From Gadus chalcogrammus (lineage: Eukaryota; Chordata; Actinopteri; Gadiformes; Gadidae), in contig NC_079431.1 in the NCBI RefSeq assembly GCF_026213295.1, forward strand, positions 16,981,965-17,045,964: a stretch of 64,000 nt of DNA. Direction: 5' to 3'. This document shows, piece after piece, positions 13,101 to 25,139 of the stretch (position 1 is its first letter; every line of letters begins with the position of its first letter). Under the pieces are notes generated by a model. That model saw nothing but the letters and a program-made list of their open reading frames with translations, did no database searches and had not been told where the DNA came from. A program made the translations under genes and the position numbers.

Positions 13101-13455
13101 TGTGAGGCATTCTATTGGAAAGTGTTGTATACATAGAGGTGTACTTACTTACTGACAAAACATACTTAACATTGGACAAGTTTAGGAAATAATCAAAACA
13201 ATTGTAATCATATATTTAAAGAGGAGGGGGCTGTTTTTGAGAGTACCACAAGTAGAAAAAGATTATTGATGATAATGAGTGGTAGTTCTAATATTATCGT
13301 TTTATCTCTATGGTAGGACTGGCCTACAAAATCCAGCTTCCTCCACTGAGTGATGCAGCAGGTGCATCCTTATTTACCAAAACAAAGATTCTCTGAAATG
13401 GAGAGAAAAGCAATGGATTTTTTTTCTTAATATAACCTAGCCAACCACACACACT

Positions 13456-13508
<53 letters not shown>

Positions 13509-13516
13509 ACACACGC

Positions 13517-13607
<91 letters not shown>

Positions 13608-13908
13608 TGCACACACTCAAACAGAGAACATTCACTATGGCAGTTGTCATGGTTAATACTTGGATTCAGCACAATCCATAAAAGGTTTATTTTATATTGT
13701 CTCTGTCAAAAGTATACCAATAACACAATAGGACTTTCCCAAAGCTCTTTTTCCTTTTGTTTCCTCAAAGAAACCATTAGGTAGGCCTTCACTGTAGCAT
13801 AGCATAGTGTAGCATGCTATAGTCGTTTAGTACCCCAGGCAATATTCAGGGTACATAAGTTAAGGGTGATCAGACAGGACCTTTACTATGGCTATTTATT
13901 ATTTTGTT
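13101..13908 (+). repeat. tandem duplication, copy 2
   Basis: Repeats copy 1 with high identity from tgtgaggcattctattgg to tatttattattttgtt. It has about 45 extra bp near 13130-13180 (tacttactgacaaaacatac and neighbours), an extra 35 bp near 13285-13315, and a much longer CA tract (13445-13612) where copy 1 has CGCA repeats. The junction at 13100/13101 is direct, with no spacer. Confidence 0.9.
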
Positions 13909-14794
13909 CTTAACTTCATACTAAAGCATATGAGAGTGAGGGGGATGGGGCATCTTGCTCGAGGAAGAACACCATCTCCATCCGACTTATCCTGCCCTCT
14001 TGACAATGGCCCATATCCTACACGTCCACATGCATCCAAACCAATCTATTCTATTGTTTCAATGCGACAATAGAAACAGAAAGTGGTGAACATCATATTA
14101 TTTCTGTTCCTCTCTGGTCTGGACGGTGACAGAGACAGCTCAGTGCCCCCTGTGCTGGTTTTCTTTGACCAAGAGATTTACAGTGGAAATGAGTAATGGG
14201 TAAACATATCCCTGCATTCTTTTTAGGACACAGGAAACTGGTGGAATGGAGGAGAAGGAAATGGTTTCTATCAAAAAAGCTAACTGCCAGTTAATCTGAC
14301 TCAAACAAGCGCTTTCCTTTTTTTCTGTTTTTTCTTTCTTTCCTTTTTCGCTTTAATGTTTTTGATGGCGGTAAAAAAAACATGTCATCATCCAAAAATT
14401 GAGCTGTTTTTTTCTTGAGTACTTAATAACTACGACAATAAAGAACACACTGACTTTCTTTTCCCCACTGCGCTGTGAATGTCCAAAGAACAGCTTAACC
14501 ACAAGAATACAATGTTGCTGTCCCAACGATGGATTTGCAGAACAGCAAGTTGTGGGACTGCAGAGAGGTCACGTTGAACTGTGACCAAGCAGCCAATACT
14601 AGGGGATCACATCCAGATGTTTCCATAGGAATCCTCCACAGACATCAGCCGAGCCGACACAACAGGAAATACAAATGTTTGTATTGTTACTGTTATAAAT
14701 AATGTGTCCCGGTGTTTAGTCACCTCATGGTCTTCGAATGGAGAAATTGTGTAAACTGAATGTACTTTATTTTGAAAGCAGACGTGCCACTCAC
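13909..14794. other. intergenic, no gene seen
   Basis: No gene or repeat end recognised. Homopolymer-rich T and A stretches around 14310-14370. Confidence 0.5.
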
Positions 14795-14928
14795 CTGTGC
14801 TCTGTAGAAAGTAAAAGCGGGGGTAACTGGTTGGGTCAGGAAGTGTAGTCACAACGACAACCTGAGTTGACCTTCTCACATGTGTTGGTTGAACTTCTGC
14901 CGTGCTTCTTCCTGTTGGGCCCCCCATT
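14795..14928 (-). CDS. possible internal exon of an unknown gene
   Basis: On the minus strand a 134-bp stretch has a good acceptor (ttttctccag) before it and a strong donor (acag then gtgagt) after it. One frame is open across it, reading MGGPTGRSTAEVQPTHV and, further on, VVVVTTLPDPTSYPRFYF. I do not recognise the peptide, found no neighbouring exons, and the open frame could be chance. Splice-site quality is the only positive evidence. Confidence 0.2.
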
Positions 14929-15595
14929 CTGGAGAAAAGCAAAAAAAATGACTGCACTGCAGTTTCTCCCAATAGTGTTCATAACATTTGAAATGATCGG
15001 AACTCGGAAATGAAAGCAAACCATACATGGAAATGATTCCAATTCTGAACCAACACTTTCTTGGGTGTGGAAATGAATCAGCTTCTTCTTTCTCATATTT
15101 CTCTTGCCTAAATGCAGTTATCTGTTCTTCAAACCGAACAAATAGATGGTCAACTGATTGATTTCACATAACAAACCGGGGCCCGGTCATCCGAAAATGA
15201 CGTAACTCAACAGGACCCAGATAGCGGTTGCATATCTTAAACGCAAACAAGTCAATTAAAAAAGAAAGTTGAGCAGCAAGGTTCCCCAGAGACCAGGAGG
15301 TGTGGAGGGGGGTGTGTAGGCTGGGGCGCGGGGGAGTTATGTATGAGAAGCAGGAGGGGATGTTTCAACATATGGTGCACTAAAGGTCTTACATCAGAGC
15401 CGGCCTGTGGGAAACACTAAGCTGCTGACCCATACAAATATTGCATAGAGAAACAAAGAAAATATCCTTAACCTGCATAGTCTCTCTCTCTGGCACCAAG
15501 AAGACCTTAGCCCAGCATTAACATCGTACCAGTCTACGGGTTAGTGCTGTGGCGTCCAGGGAACAGGCAGTTAGTGGAGAGTGGTCAGGATGGTG
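14929..15595. other. intergenic, no gene seen
   Basis: Non-coding. A G-rich segment lies near 15300-15340. Confidence 0.5.
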
Positions 15596-15765
15596 CTTTT
15601 TTTTTTTACTGCTTTTTGGTCGTTTGTCTCCCAGCTGAAATGTTCTTGTTTGAAATGCCAACCGCAAGGATGCCATAACCCCTACCTGCTCCCTAATGAG
15701 AAGTAGCTAAAATATCAATGTGAGTCACTTTGCATTAATGTGCCTACTAAATAATAATAAATAGT
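15596..15765 (+). mobile_element. SINE remnant
   Basis: A degraded B-box region (ctgaaatgttcttgtttgaa) is followed by ctgctccctaatgagaag and a tail tgagtcactttgcattaa, matching in order the body and tail of the SINE at 4.9 kb but heavily mutated. Confidence 0.5.
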
Positions 15766-17985
15766 ACATTGTGCTTTTAAATATGTGGATATGCAAGCTG
15801 CAGCAGAATTGGCTTCCTCCCCTCCCAGTGGGGACTTTAAGAACAGATCAATGGAGCTTAATAGGCTTTATGTAGCTGTGTAGTGCAGAAGGGCCTTCTG
15901 GGAAAATACTATGGTTATTTATTAGGCCAACACGTTTGCTACAGTCCACTGGGTAGACTGGTAGACTGATCTATCTAGCACACATCTAGGTGGACACGCC
16001 AACTTGTGAATATAGAAGAGGCCGATTTTCCAAACGACTTGTGATTGCTAATCACACTCACACCTGGTGGTATAATGTGGGAGCTTTAAACATGAAGGTT
16101 TATCAAAATATGATCAACAATTTCCTTGTTTGATAAAAATAATCACGTAGGCCTCATTTAAGTCAGATTATCTTTCGAAGTTGGCCCGATATGACCTACA
16201 ATGGAAAACTTTCTGCATTATCCACCACCTCCGCATGTTCCAGGATCCACATGGGGGGTCTCCCGCAAGACATTGGCAGCTCTTTTCAAATGAGATTAGG
16301 TTTGGGCGAATAAACAAAACAGAGCCAAAGGCCAGTGAGAGATGTTCGACTGGAGGTTTTATTAGACCATTGTTGTGGGTGTTTACTCTCTGTATCTCTC
16401 TCTTTAATGGCTGCTGTTCACCAGAGATAACAGAGGCACACATCAATGTCACAGAGGAGGAAAGATATCACCCCATTTCCCAAGAGAAACCCCAAATAGT
16501 TTGTTTTTTTCCTGAACAATTTCGATGTGAAAGTTTGATTTTGGAAATCCAATCACTTTCGGGTCTCACTCTGCTGTTGTTTAAGGATAAAACAAGGTCA
16601 CAAAGGGTAGCGTTTTTGCTGTGATTTAATAGCAAAGACAAATCAGTGGAAATCAGAAGCTTGAAATTGACTTCTAGATGCCATGACAACACGAACACAG
16701 GATAGAGAAATCTGACAGCAGGAGCAGCATGGTTGCACAATAGTGTAGCGATGCCAGACATATTACTTATGAGGCGGACTTACATCCCACAATGTTGGCT
16801 AGATACTATCATAACAACAACATATAATGTTATCGCGTGTGCGTGTGTGTTTATGTGTCAGGTTGGCCAGCATTCTGAGACGCTGGCCATAAGGTTTGTT
16901 TTGGAAGGGAGTAGGATATCAAGTGCTCAGAAAGAGACGGATACAGAGAAGATAATTAAAATTAAAATAAAACAGCAATGTACATCGCTCTTTTCCCCCC
17001 TGTACCATTTTGCTGTGGAAAACAGAGGATTTGGTGAAATGCGGTGGTGAAATGCATTTCTACCTGCCTATATCCACTGGCCACCTCCAATGGGGTGAAC
17101 CATTCTGCTGAGTGAGAGATGTAAGGGTCTCCTCAACCCTGGGCAAGGGAAACACTTCCAGCTATCTTCTTCCTTATCGTTACAATGGGACAAGCTGTAG
17201 GTAACGAAGGATTCCATCCTTGAGCATTAATGACCACAAAGTCCTCATCCCTTTGTACATAGATGGGAGATAGATTAAATTCTTCCCTTATAGGGTTGCT
17301 ACACCCCATAGGTGTAGCAAACATGGATTTTGTGCAGTACAATGTCAGTTGGGTCAAGATCTTGAGGGCAAAAACCGACTTACATTTTTGAATGGAGCTT
17401 ATCTTGGATGGCTATTTCTGTCTGGTCTTCACTGTCACCTACCTCAAATGGAGTCCCCCACTTCCTGCACAGAGCAGGCCTCCACCAACCCAACCTTGAA
17501 CACACCGGTACAGTCCATATTCACGCTCAGGCCCTGGGCTCTCTGCCCATCCACCTCACATGCAACTGAGCGTCGTTCCAGCTCTGGTTAGCGGCCTATG
17601 GTTAGGCTAAAAGGGTTAAGATTAGGAATCCAAACAGAAATGCCTGCAGCATCCCACATGAGTCCTGGCCACTCAGTAAGAGTCCTTCCCTACACTTCCC
17701 TGTCCACTAGCCGGTAGGACATATAAGGACTCCGTCCCCATTGGGGGGACTGTTCTTTGGCAGGATGCAAGGGGCCTTTTCCAGCCATGGTGAGAGATAG
17801 GATTAAAGAAAGCTAAAGACACACGCTTCTCTGGGTTTTGAAACAGTAGAATTCATCATGGATTAATGATAACAATGAGGGTATTATTAGAAGAGAACAC
17901 ATCCTTAACTACTTACACATTACTACTGCTTACACGTTCGGTTAACTTAAGCCCTTTTATTACAATGTTTATCATAGCGTGCGTC
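15766..17985. other. intergenic, no gene seen
   Basis: About 2.2 kb without recognisable features. The longest frames (16181-16624 plus, 16468-16761 minus) overlap on opposite strands, show no domain, and look random. Confidence 0.55.
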
Positions 17986-17987
17986 TG

Positions 17988-17996
17988 TTTGTGTGT

Positions 17997-18087
<91 letters not shown>
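17988..18087. repeat. (GT)n microsatellite
   Basis: About 100 bp of GT with a single ATGT interruption at the left. Confidence 0.97.
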
Positions 18088-18089
<2 letters not shown>

Positions 18090-19117
18090 CTTGGTTGTAG
18101 TTCTTTAAGTTCTTAAAGGCTCTGGCACCTGTGAGAACTATTAGGAAGCCTGTTTTCCAAGACTTTGCTCTTCCCTGAACCACAACGAGTGGATGTAGAG
18201 AAAACCCAGCAGAGTGCACAGACTAAAGGGAGTTTAATTCATCCCTGGGGCCTATAAACTCTTCTGCATTCAATTGTTTGAACCGCTGCTCTCATCTGGA
18301 TTTGATTATTGCAGCGTTTGAAGACCAAATGATACTTTCAAGTTAGCGGATGACACATTATGATATCAGATTCATTAAGTTTGATTTATTTGAAGTGTTT
18401 TTTGGGCTGCAACCGGCCTCAAAATGAACCTGGATGAAGCTATTCAATTTTTTTTTATTATACTCCAACTGTACTTTTTTAAAGAAAATTGCCACAGATC
18501 TACAAAAAAACCATGAATAAATATTTATTCATACAACAACTACTACTACTACTACTACTACTACGACGATCACTACTACTACTACTACTACTACTGGCAA
18601 AGATAATAGAATTAGAAGTTCTAATAATTATCTAAAAATTGCAAAAAAGTACAAACTTCTAAGAACAATGTGACCTAGTGGCCACCAGGAGAGACGATAT
18701 TTTTATTTTTATTTAGTGTTTCTTTGATATGGACATAGCAATTACATTGGACAGACCAGATGCATTGTTTAAGTACTTAGCACAGGTGCTCATTTGCAAC
18801 ACCTGTCAATAGGCAACTTTTGGAAAGATAGGGCAATTCAAATATATATATTTGAGGTGATAATGTGTTTGTCTGTGTGTTATTTAATATTTTAGGGGGG
18901 GAGAAGTTCAGATGATTTAGGGATGTGCTATCTCCCAGATGGCCACTCTGACGCAGGCAGAGCCACCTTTACAACCATGTGCCTTAACCCCTAACCACAT
19001 TATTTGGTTCAATGAAACTGACATTTGCAATTGTGTCTCTGGCTGCCATTTAGAGATTTAGAGAAGGGGGGGAGGGGGGGTGCATGGACACCGATTTAGG
19101 CACGTACACATGGCCAT
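18088..19117. other. intergenic with a (CTA)n tract
   Basis: A trinucleotide tract of CTA units with a short interruption lies at about 18538-18594. Nothing else was recognised in this kilobase. Confidence 0.6.
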
Positions 19118-19130
19118 GACCTGTGTTTGT

Positions 19131-19225
<95 letters not shown>
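19118..19225. repeat. (GT)n microsatellite
   Basis: About 105 bp, pure after the first 20 bp. Confidence 0.97.
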
Positions 19226-19226
<1 letters not shown>

Positions 19227-19714
19227 ATTTTCAGCTGCTTCCCTCCAGACAGAGGCTCAAAGTTCCCAAAAGCAGAACAAACCGCTACAGGAACAGTTTT
19301 GTTCCTGCAGCCATTATCTATATGAAAAAAATGTTGCAGCGCCACTAGTGGTGCATAACTTTGTTGCACTTTCTGATGTACTGAGCACCTCTGTGATTTT
19401 TGTCGGCGTGTCTGTCTTGTCTTCTGTATTTTTGTTGTGTCCTTTTTTTTTTGTATGCTAAGTGTGTGAACGGCCTTTTCTTGCCCTGCAAACCAAATTG
19501 ACCCACGGGTATGAATAGAGCAACCTTGACCTTCACTTTACACTTCATCCCGCAAGCCTGGTTGTGACTGGAGGGTACTGGTCTAGTTTATTGTATTTCC
19601 AGAGCCGAAAGAGTTCTGGAAATAAGATAGATAAGCTAAGGGGTCAGGAGCACTGGTTCTCCACTACATACATCGAGCGATGGAACACAATGATCATAAT
19701 TATTAGGGTGGGGG
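19226..19714. other. intergenic, no gene seen
   Basis: No feature recognised. The frame at 19123-19461 is an extension of the GT repeat. Confidence 0.5.
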
Positions 19715-19870
19715 TAGGATAGCAAGATCATAGTAGTTATGGTGTTGGCCTCCTCTCAGCTGAAAGGTTCTGCGTTTTCATCCCCCATATCAAAAGCCTA
19801 ACCTATAGGCGCCCTTGAGCAAGAAACTCGAACCCCAAGCTGTTCCTTAGCAACATGTATGCTGCATTGT
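19715..19870 (+). mobile_element. SINE remnant
   Basis: A tRNA-like head (atggtgttggcctcctctca, then aaaggttctgcgttttcat) is followed by gcccttgagcaagaaactcg, the body motif of the other SINEs here. The 3' tail is lost or unrecognisable. Confidence 0.6.
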
Positions 19871-19970
19871 GTATAATGTATAATGAAAAAGCCTTGGCTT
19901 GACCTGCGAGGGGTTTACCCTACACACTGCTGCACATCTCTCTCTCATTCTCCCTCTTTTGCTCTGTTTA

Positions 19971-19993
19971 CCCCCCCCCCCCCCCCCCCCCCC
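19971..19993. repeat. C homopolymer, 23 bp
   Basis: Uninterrupted C run, preceded by a CT-rich stretch from about 19936. Confidence 0.95.
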
Positions 19994-20696
19994 TTCTCAA
20001 GCTGTGGGCTAATTTGGTTTCAGCTTAGACAAGATGGGTTGTCTGGAATCCAGAAAGGAAAGTTGGTTCCCATGACATCTGAAATATATTTATTTTAATA
20101 AATATTTATAGCATTGGCCTATTGAATGACAGAAAAATAAAGTGTAGTGTAGCATAATAAAGTATATTGTAGCATAGTAAAGCAAAACAAGATAATATAA
20201 TGCAGCATACTATAGGATAGCATAAAATCACATAGCATAATGTAGTATAGCATATATTATCTATTGTATAACATAACAAAGTATAATTTTAATATATATA
20301 CATATATGTATACTTTTATATTGAGACTATATACAGCACAATATGCCATTATGTATTGCTTTTGTATCTTACAGCATGGATACACTCTCTCTTGCCGTCG
20401 CTCTTGCGTTTTAAGTGTTCTACATCGGATTTAGGGCCATGTACACATGTGCAACGGTTTTTTTATGCTTTCTCCAACCTCAAAACCTATCCATTTACAT
20501 TCATTCTTTAAGTCTTCTGAGTGTACATTTCGTAATTCTTTGCTCAAAAACAAACCTATTCTACAACATCATCAAAAACTGCTTAACCGCTGAAAATCAG
20601 TTCCTTTTTAAATGTCCTACAGAGACAATGAAATTAAACGAAAATAAAAGTGTGCTGATGATCAAAGATGATTCCCTATAGCAAAGGAACGCCACG
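19994..20696. other. intergenic, AT-rich
   Basis: Between about 20130 and 20290 short variants of tagcataa and gtatagcata recur irregularly. A similar texture appears at 12985-13010 and 21925-22000. No gene seen. Confidence 0.5.
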
Positions 20697-20891
20697 GATA
20701 GAGAGAGAGTGGGAGAGACAGACAGACAAAGACAGAAAAAAGAGAGAGAGGCAGGACGGACAGCCAGGCAAGCTGTCTGATAAAGCATACTGTGGCAAAC
20801 AAAAGAGACGGACAGCAATCAGACAGAAAGACAGAAAGAGAGAGGCAGACAGACAGACAGATGTACATAGAGAGAGTCACAGGCAAAGAGA
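20697..20891. repeat. degenerate GAGA/GACA-rich tract, left part
   Basis: Purine-rich sequence with recurrent gagaga, gacagaca and gacagaaag. The same texture resumes at 21204-21270, so one tract was split by the element at 20900-21195. Confidence 0.7.
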
Positions 20892-20899
20892 GAGACAGC

Positions 20900-21087
20900 C
20901 AGGCCCGCCGCTCCCTATACGCAGAATACGCAGAGTGCGTAGGGCACCAAGTACCTGGGGGGGCACCAAAAATTAAGGTTTCTAAAAAAATTAAATAATA
21001 ATAATAACAATAAAAATAATATAATTATTACAAAAATATATAACTTAGTTATGAAGAGGCCCATCGTTGTTTTTTCTTAATTGTATA

Positions 21088-21122
<35 letters not shown>

Positions 21123-21195
21123 CTCGGAAGTCCTGTCCAGGGCACAATTTAATGTCATGTCGCCTAGGGCACCGAAACGGCCAGCGCCGGCCCTG
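20900..21195. mobile_element. hAT-type MITE
   Basis: The ends are caggcccgccgctcc (left) and the inverse of cagggccggcgctgg (right). The perfect 8-bp duplication gagacagc flanks it at 20892-20899 and 21196-21203. Inside, gtagggcacc near 20938 is inverted relative to cctagggcacc near 21163, so the inverted symmetry reaches past the tips. It contains a 32-bp C run at 21090-21121. No coding capacity. The 8-bp duplication and CAGGG tips identify a hAT-derived MITE. Confidence 0.9.
21090..21121. repeat. C homopolymer, 32 bp, inside the MITE
   Basis: Longest homopolymer in the window. It sits in the middle of the hAT-type MITE. The stated length is as assembled and may not be accurate. Confidence 0.9.
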
Positions 21196-21203
21196 GAGAC
21201 AGC

Positions 21204-22041
21204 AGACAGAATAACAGGCAGAGACAGAAAGACAGACAGGCATAGAGAGACAGAGAGAGAGAGAGAGATAAGCAGGGTTTTGGGGTCTCATGGAAAGTCC
21301 TCAAGGTGAAAACCGTCGGGGCACAGCATGTAATGCAGCTGTTCTCTGCTTGCAAAATAAGCAACAGCCACCGCAGCCCCGAAAGAGGAACACAAATAAA
21401 TATAGAAGACTAAACAGAAACAGGCCGTTTGTCAAGGGGTCGTACGGATAGAGAGGTAGCCATCTTTGATCACTCTCGTTCTGCAACACGTGTTTGGTGT
21501 TTTATTGTTTGAAGCGGTTCATAATCCCTGTTTTCTCTGAATAAAAAAACTTGAAATCAGATGTGAAAGGAATGTTTCTTTGTGCATGAAAAATGGTAAC
21601 AGATTCGCCTGACTTCAAACAAGATTTGTGGAGAATATGTGCCAGGTGGTTCATTAAACTGTCAAACACAACGAAAGAAGACATGAAAACTAATGTGGAT
21701 TGGTTGGTTTTTATCGAGTTGGCATTCAAGCACACATACATAGCAGAAAATGGCCAAGGCCATTTTATTTGGACAGCCCTTAATCAAAGTTATACTCTCA
21801 ATTGTGACTGTATTGTTGTTGAGACTGTTGTACTCAAGCACAAACTTTATTTGCTTTATTCAAAGCAATTATAAGCATACTATGCTTTCTTAGTACAGTA
21901 GGCGAGAGAGTGTAAAGGCCTATCATATGAAGGTATAGTATAGTATATAGATTAGTGTAGAATAGCATAGTCTAGAAGGGCATATTAGTACGGAATTATA
22001 GTCTAGTGAAGCATGTATGCTTAGTGAATTTACGGTCACCC
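21204..22041. other. intergenic, no gene seen
   Basis: The first 70 bp continue the GAGA/GACA tract. The rest has short overlapping frames without family features. Confidence 0.5.
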
Positions 22042-22209
22042 CTACCAAGGCAGTTTGCCAAGTTCCTGGACATGTCGTTCCTTCCAGACATCCTGGACCG
22101 TCGCCAGGGAGACAGTCGTCTTGGAGACGTTGACCTTAGATTCCAGAATCTTGACCCGACTCCGCTCATCCAGTGCTGAACCAGGAAGTGGATCCTCAAA
22201 CTTGGCCAT
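22042..22209 (-). CDS. unrecognised 55-codon open frame
   Basis: From an ATG at 22209 the minus strand encodes 55 residues that look less random than neighbouring frames. The peptide is charged and helix-friendly (LDERSRVKILESKV, then VQDVWKERHVQELGKLPW), and GC content is above the surroundings. I do not recognise it. It could be a small exon (a gtaggg donor-like site overlaps the stop), a transposon fragment, or chance. No partner exon was found. Confidence 0.25.
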   Translation of the reverse strand: MAKFEDPLPGSALDERSRVKILESKVNVSKTTVSLATVQDVWKERHVQELGKLPW

Positions 22210-23939
22210 TAGATAAAGACAATGACCCCTCCCCCGATAAAGACCCTAATGAAAAAAAAGTGGTTTCAACCCCCACATGGACTCACCTCCAAAAATAGAT
22301 TGTAGATTTAATGTCTTCTTTTAGAATTATTATTATGTTATCACATTTATTATTTTGTACTATTATTATTAATATTATTATTATGACTATTATTATAATT
22401 ATCATTATCATTCCTTTGCTTATTTATCATTGGACTGAGAACCACGTTTGTGTGATGTTATGGATCGAAAGTGGTGCTAAACCTGATATAATAAACATAC
22501 AAACAATAAACCTATAAATAACGACTCCACCTTACAGAGAGGTCAGCTTGGATCAAACTCAAAGTGCTAAACAGGAACAGTGTGTATTTGTAGTACGCCG
22601 TGTGTGCAAGCAAAATAAAGTGCTGCATCTACGTTTTTCTCGGCTATAATACATCCATGTGTCCCTCCCAAGTAGGCCAGCCACTGTTCCTGGTAACGGC
22701 CATGAAAATTAGGAAGTGACATGATACCTGATACCACTGGACCCATTGGACATCCTTGGGCATCCACCAACCCGTATTTAACTCTTAGCTATTTCAGAAC
22801 CTACTAAGCTATTCCGGGGGCTGGAGGGGTTAGGGTTTACTAGCTACGTGGCATTATTAGAACCTGTGTTAAAGCGCTACAATGCATAGATGAAATAATT
22901 CACTACTGCTGCACTTGGGGGGGAAACCAATGTGCACTCAAAATCTCCAATCGTCCTTCGGCACATTCGCACATGAACACGCCACCTGAGAACTACAGTC
23001 CTTGGGATGCATGGCACACCAACCTTATTATACATCAAGGATACCAACCAGGCAGATCTCAAACTAGCAGTCAGTACATTTCCTGAATCGCCAGTGAGCT
23101 TGTATGTTGAAACAGTGCCTCGATCGCACTGACAAGATGATCCGTTTCTTTGGTGAACATTGATGTCTTGATGACGCACACTCAATGTCCACCTTTCACA
23201 CAACATGTACTCTCTGGAGCAACCTACTGCCAAGTTCCGCTTCCAGGGGGTCTACACAAATCGTTGTTGTTGACAACAGCCGAGGATCTTGCCTGTGTAA
23301 CCGATACCCCTCCCTGCAGATGGTTGCATTGCCGTCTGCTTCTGACCGGGCTCAGAGTTGCAAAGGGACTTGTCAGCATTGCAGTGGTATGTAAGAAGAA
23401 AAACATTCCCTGACGTAGGGTGGCAGAGAACACATGCACTAACGGTCCTTGACAGGTTGGTGTCCTGCTAAAGTTCAGTGTGCACTATAATTTATTATAT
23501 AAATGTGAAGTCATATATGTCTGTGGTGAAAACTAACTATTCAGGCATGTAAATAAAGGCTTGATTGGAAATAATTACAGCTGATGTATGGGGATTCAGT
23601 AGAAGAGCATAAGACAGCAGGATTAGGACAATAAACCACTCTCTGCTCTCTCCCTCCATATGAGTTTATCCAAGGTCGAGAAGTGTTGCATTCATGCACA
23701 TGGGATTGACAGACGAGATGGATTCCCCAATAATTAAAGAAATGCACTGATTGGTCAGAATTTAGCCGGTGGTCTAAAATCTAAATTGCAGAGGTAGCAG
23801 TAGCGGAAAATTCGAAACAAATATTCTCAACGTGCAATTCCCTCACTGTAGTAGAATGATGTCTGTAATGGATACCCATCCTTGAGACAAAACCCTAGCA
23901 AAAGATTCACCCAATCCCAGAGGAAGTAATGTGGATGTA
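22210..23939. other. intergenic, possible degraded element
   Basis: An ATT-rich tract lies at 22317-22415. From about 22870 to 23430 both strands carry modest open frames and higher GC, which could be decayed transposon coding sequence, but no motif was identifiable. Confidence 0.45.
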
Positions 23940-24195
23940 TAACAAGCTTAGTATTGATCACATTCACTTCCCCCGTGAGCATTTCACTCACTTGACAGCT
24001 GAAGGTTTCCCCAGCACAACCAAAACCTCTACTGCTGGGGCATGGTCAAAATACCAGCCTTTTCTGTGTGCAAGACAAGAGGAATACTGGGGCACTCGCA
24101 TGAGCTGCTGTATGTAGGCCCTTGGAGACCAACGATTTTCGCTGGCATTACGACCAGGTGCTGAAGGCAATAGCAGACACCATCTGCAGTGGAAA
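23940..24195 (+). pseudogene. C-terminal remnant of a reverse-transcriptase element
   Basis: Across frame changes the plus strand reads a cysteine-containing segment (VCKTRGILGHSHELL near 24066-24110) and then, from about 24124 in another frame, NDFRWHYDQVLKAIADTI. This order of degenerate CPLC-type cysteines, HIL-like motif and RWRHDQVL is what I recall from the C-terminus of reverse-transcriptase proteins abundant in fish and invertebrate genomes. At least one frameshift and a stop separate the parts. The family cannot be fixed from this fragment, and no upstream RT domain was found. Confidence 0.45.
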
Positions 24196-25139
24196 CACCC
24201 AAAGCAAGATAGCCTGGCTCCGCCTGCCTAAGTACTTCTGCTCAATTTTTATTTTCCTTTCAGTACTACGTCTGGGTTTGCGTTATATTATTGGGTTTTC
24301 TCCGTCCAAATGTTGTGCGTCGCTGAGAACAATGACGTTAAAGTCAACTCTCGTTGACGGGCATCTTCACGCACAGTGTTTGGTTTGTTTACAGCCTGCG
24401 CGCAACATGATTCCTTGCCAAACGTTAGTGATTGGTTATGGCAGATCCAGAGTGGCACTGGGCAGATCCAATAGTTGTAAACTTCAACAGACACCCGCCT
24501 TCAACTGAATTAACGTTAGTCAATTGAGTGGGTCCACTCCAGACTCTCTGTGCAAATGAAATGAAGTACGAGAGTCTGGTAGGACCAGGCCAAAAGTAAG
24601 CAGTACCTCCCAACATAAATGTAGATCTGGTTCCTCATGGGAGGGGCGGAACCTGGGCCGCAGCCCAGAGTGCCTGGGGGGCTTCCCTGTCACTGCATGG
24701 GACTGACAAAAGAAGGTCCACCTGGGGAAGGGGTCAAACACCCATTCACCCAAAAAATTTGAAGCTCACGTCTTATAACAGTAAAGTTCTATCTTTTTAA
24801 TTAACTAATGTGTCGTTATTAAAGAACCCACAAACCCCAACACACTTCCTACAATGTTTTACTTGTTGTTGTGTTCCGTGTTGACGAGGATACTTCGGAA
24901 ACGTTGTGTGGAACCAAAACGTGAAAATGCAACGGAAAAACTGAGTTGTGTGGGCGGGGCCATAGTCCTATCAACCACATCGTATCAAGAAAGGGCTTTA
25001 TCGGTGAGGCTCACAGAGGTCATGATGACCCAGCAACACATGTTGACAGATGCCGAAGATGTAATTTGCCCAATCCCAATGTCGGGAGTTACAGACTCAC
25101 AGACTTTGATGCGCGTTCTCGCAAAATTATTAAGGCTTT
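24196..25139. other. intergenic, possible MITE
   Basis: Between about 24210 and 24593 the edges read gcctggctccgcctgcct and, inverted at the right, gcctggtcctaccagactct. Both are followed inward by gtactt. This is an imperfect inverted end pair without a convincing target duplication, so it is noted here and not called. Confidence 0.35.

Noticed and set aside
16181..16624. 147-codon plus-strand open frame
   Set aside because: No domain, no splice context, overlapped by a 97-codon frame on the other strand; looks random.
22877..23233. 118-codon minus-strand frame as a gene
   Set aside because: No recognisable motif and a competing frame on the other strand; at most a decayed repeat.
24210..24593. 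MITE with gcctgg ends
   Set aside because: Inverted ends are short and imperfect, and no 8-bp or other target duplication could be matched.
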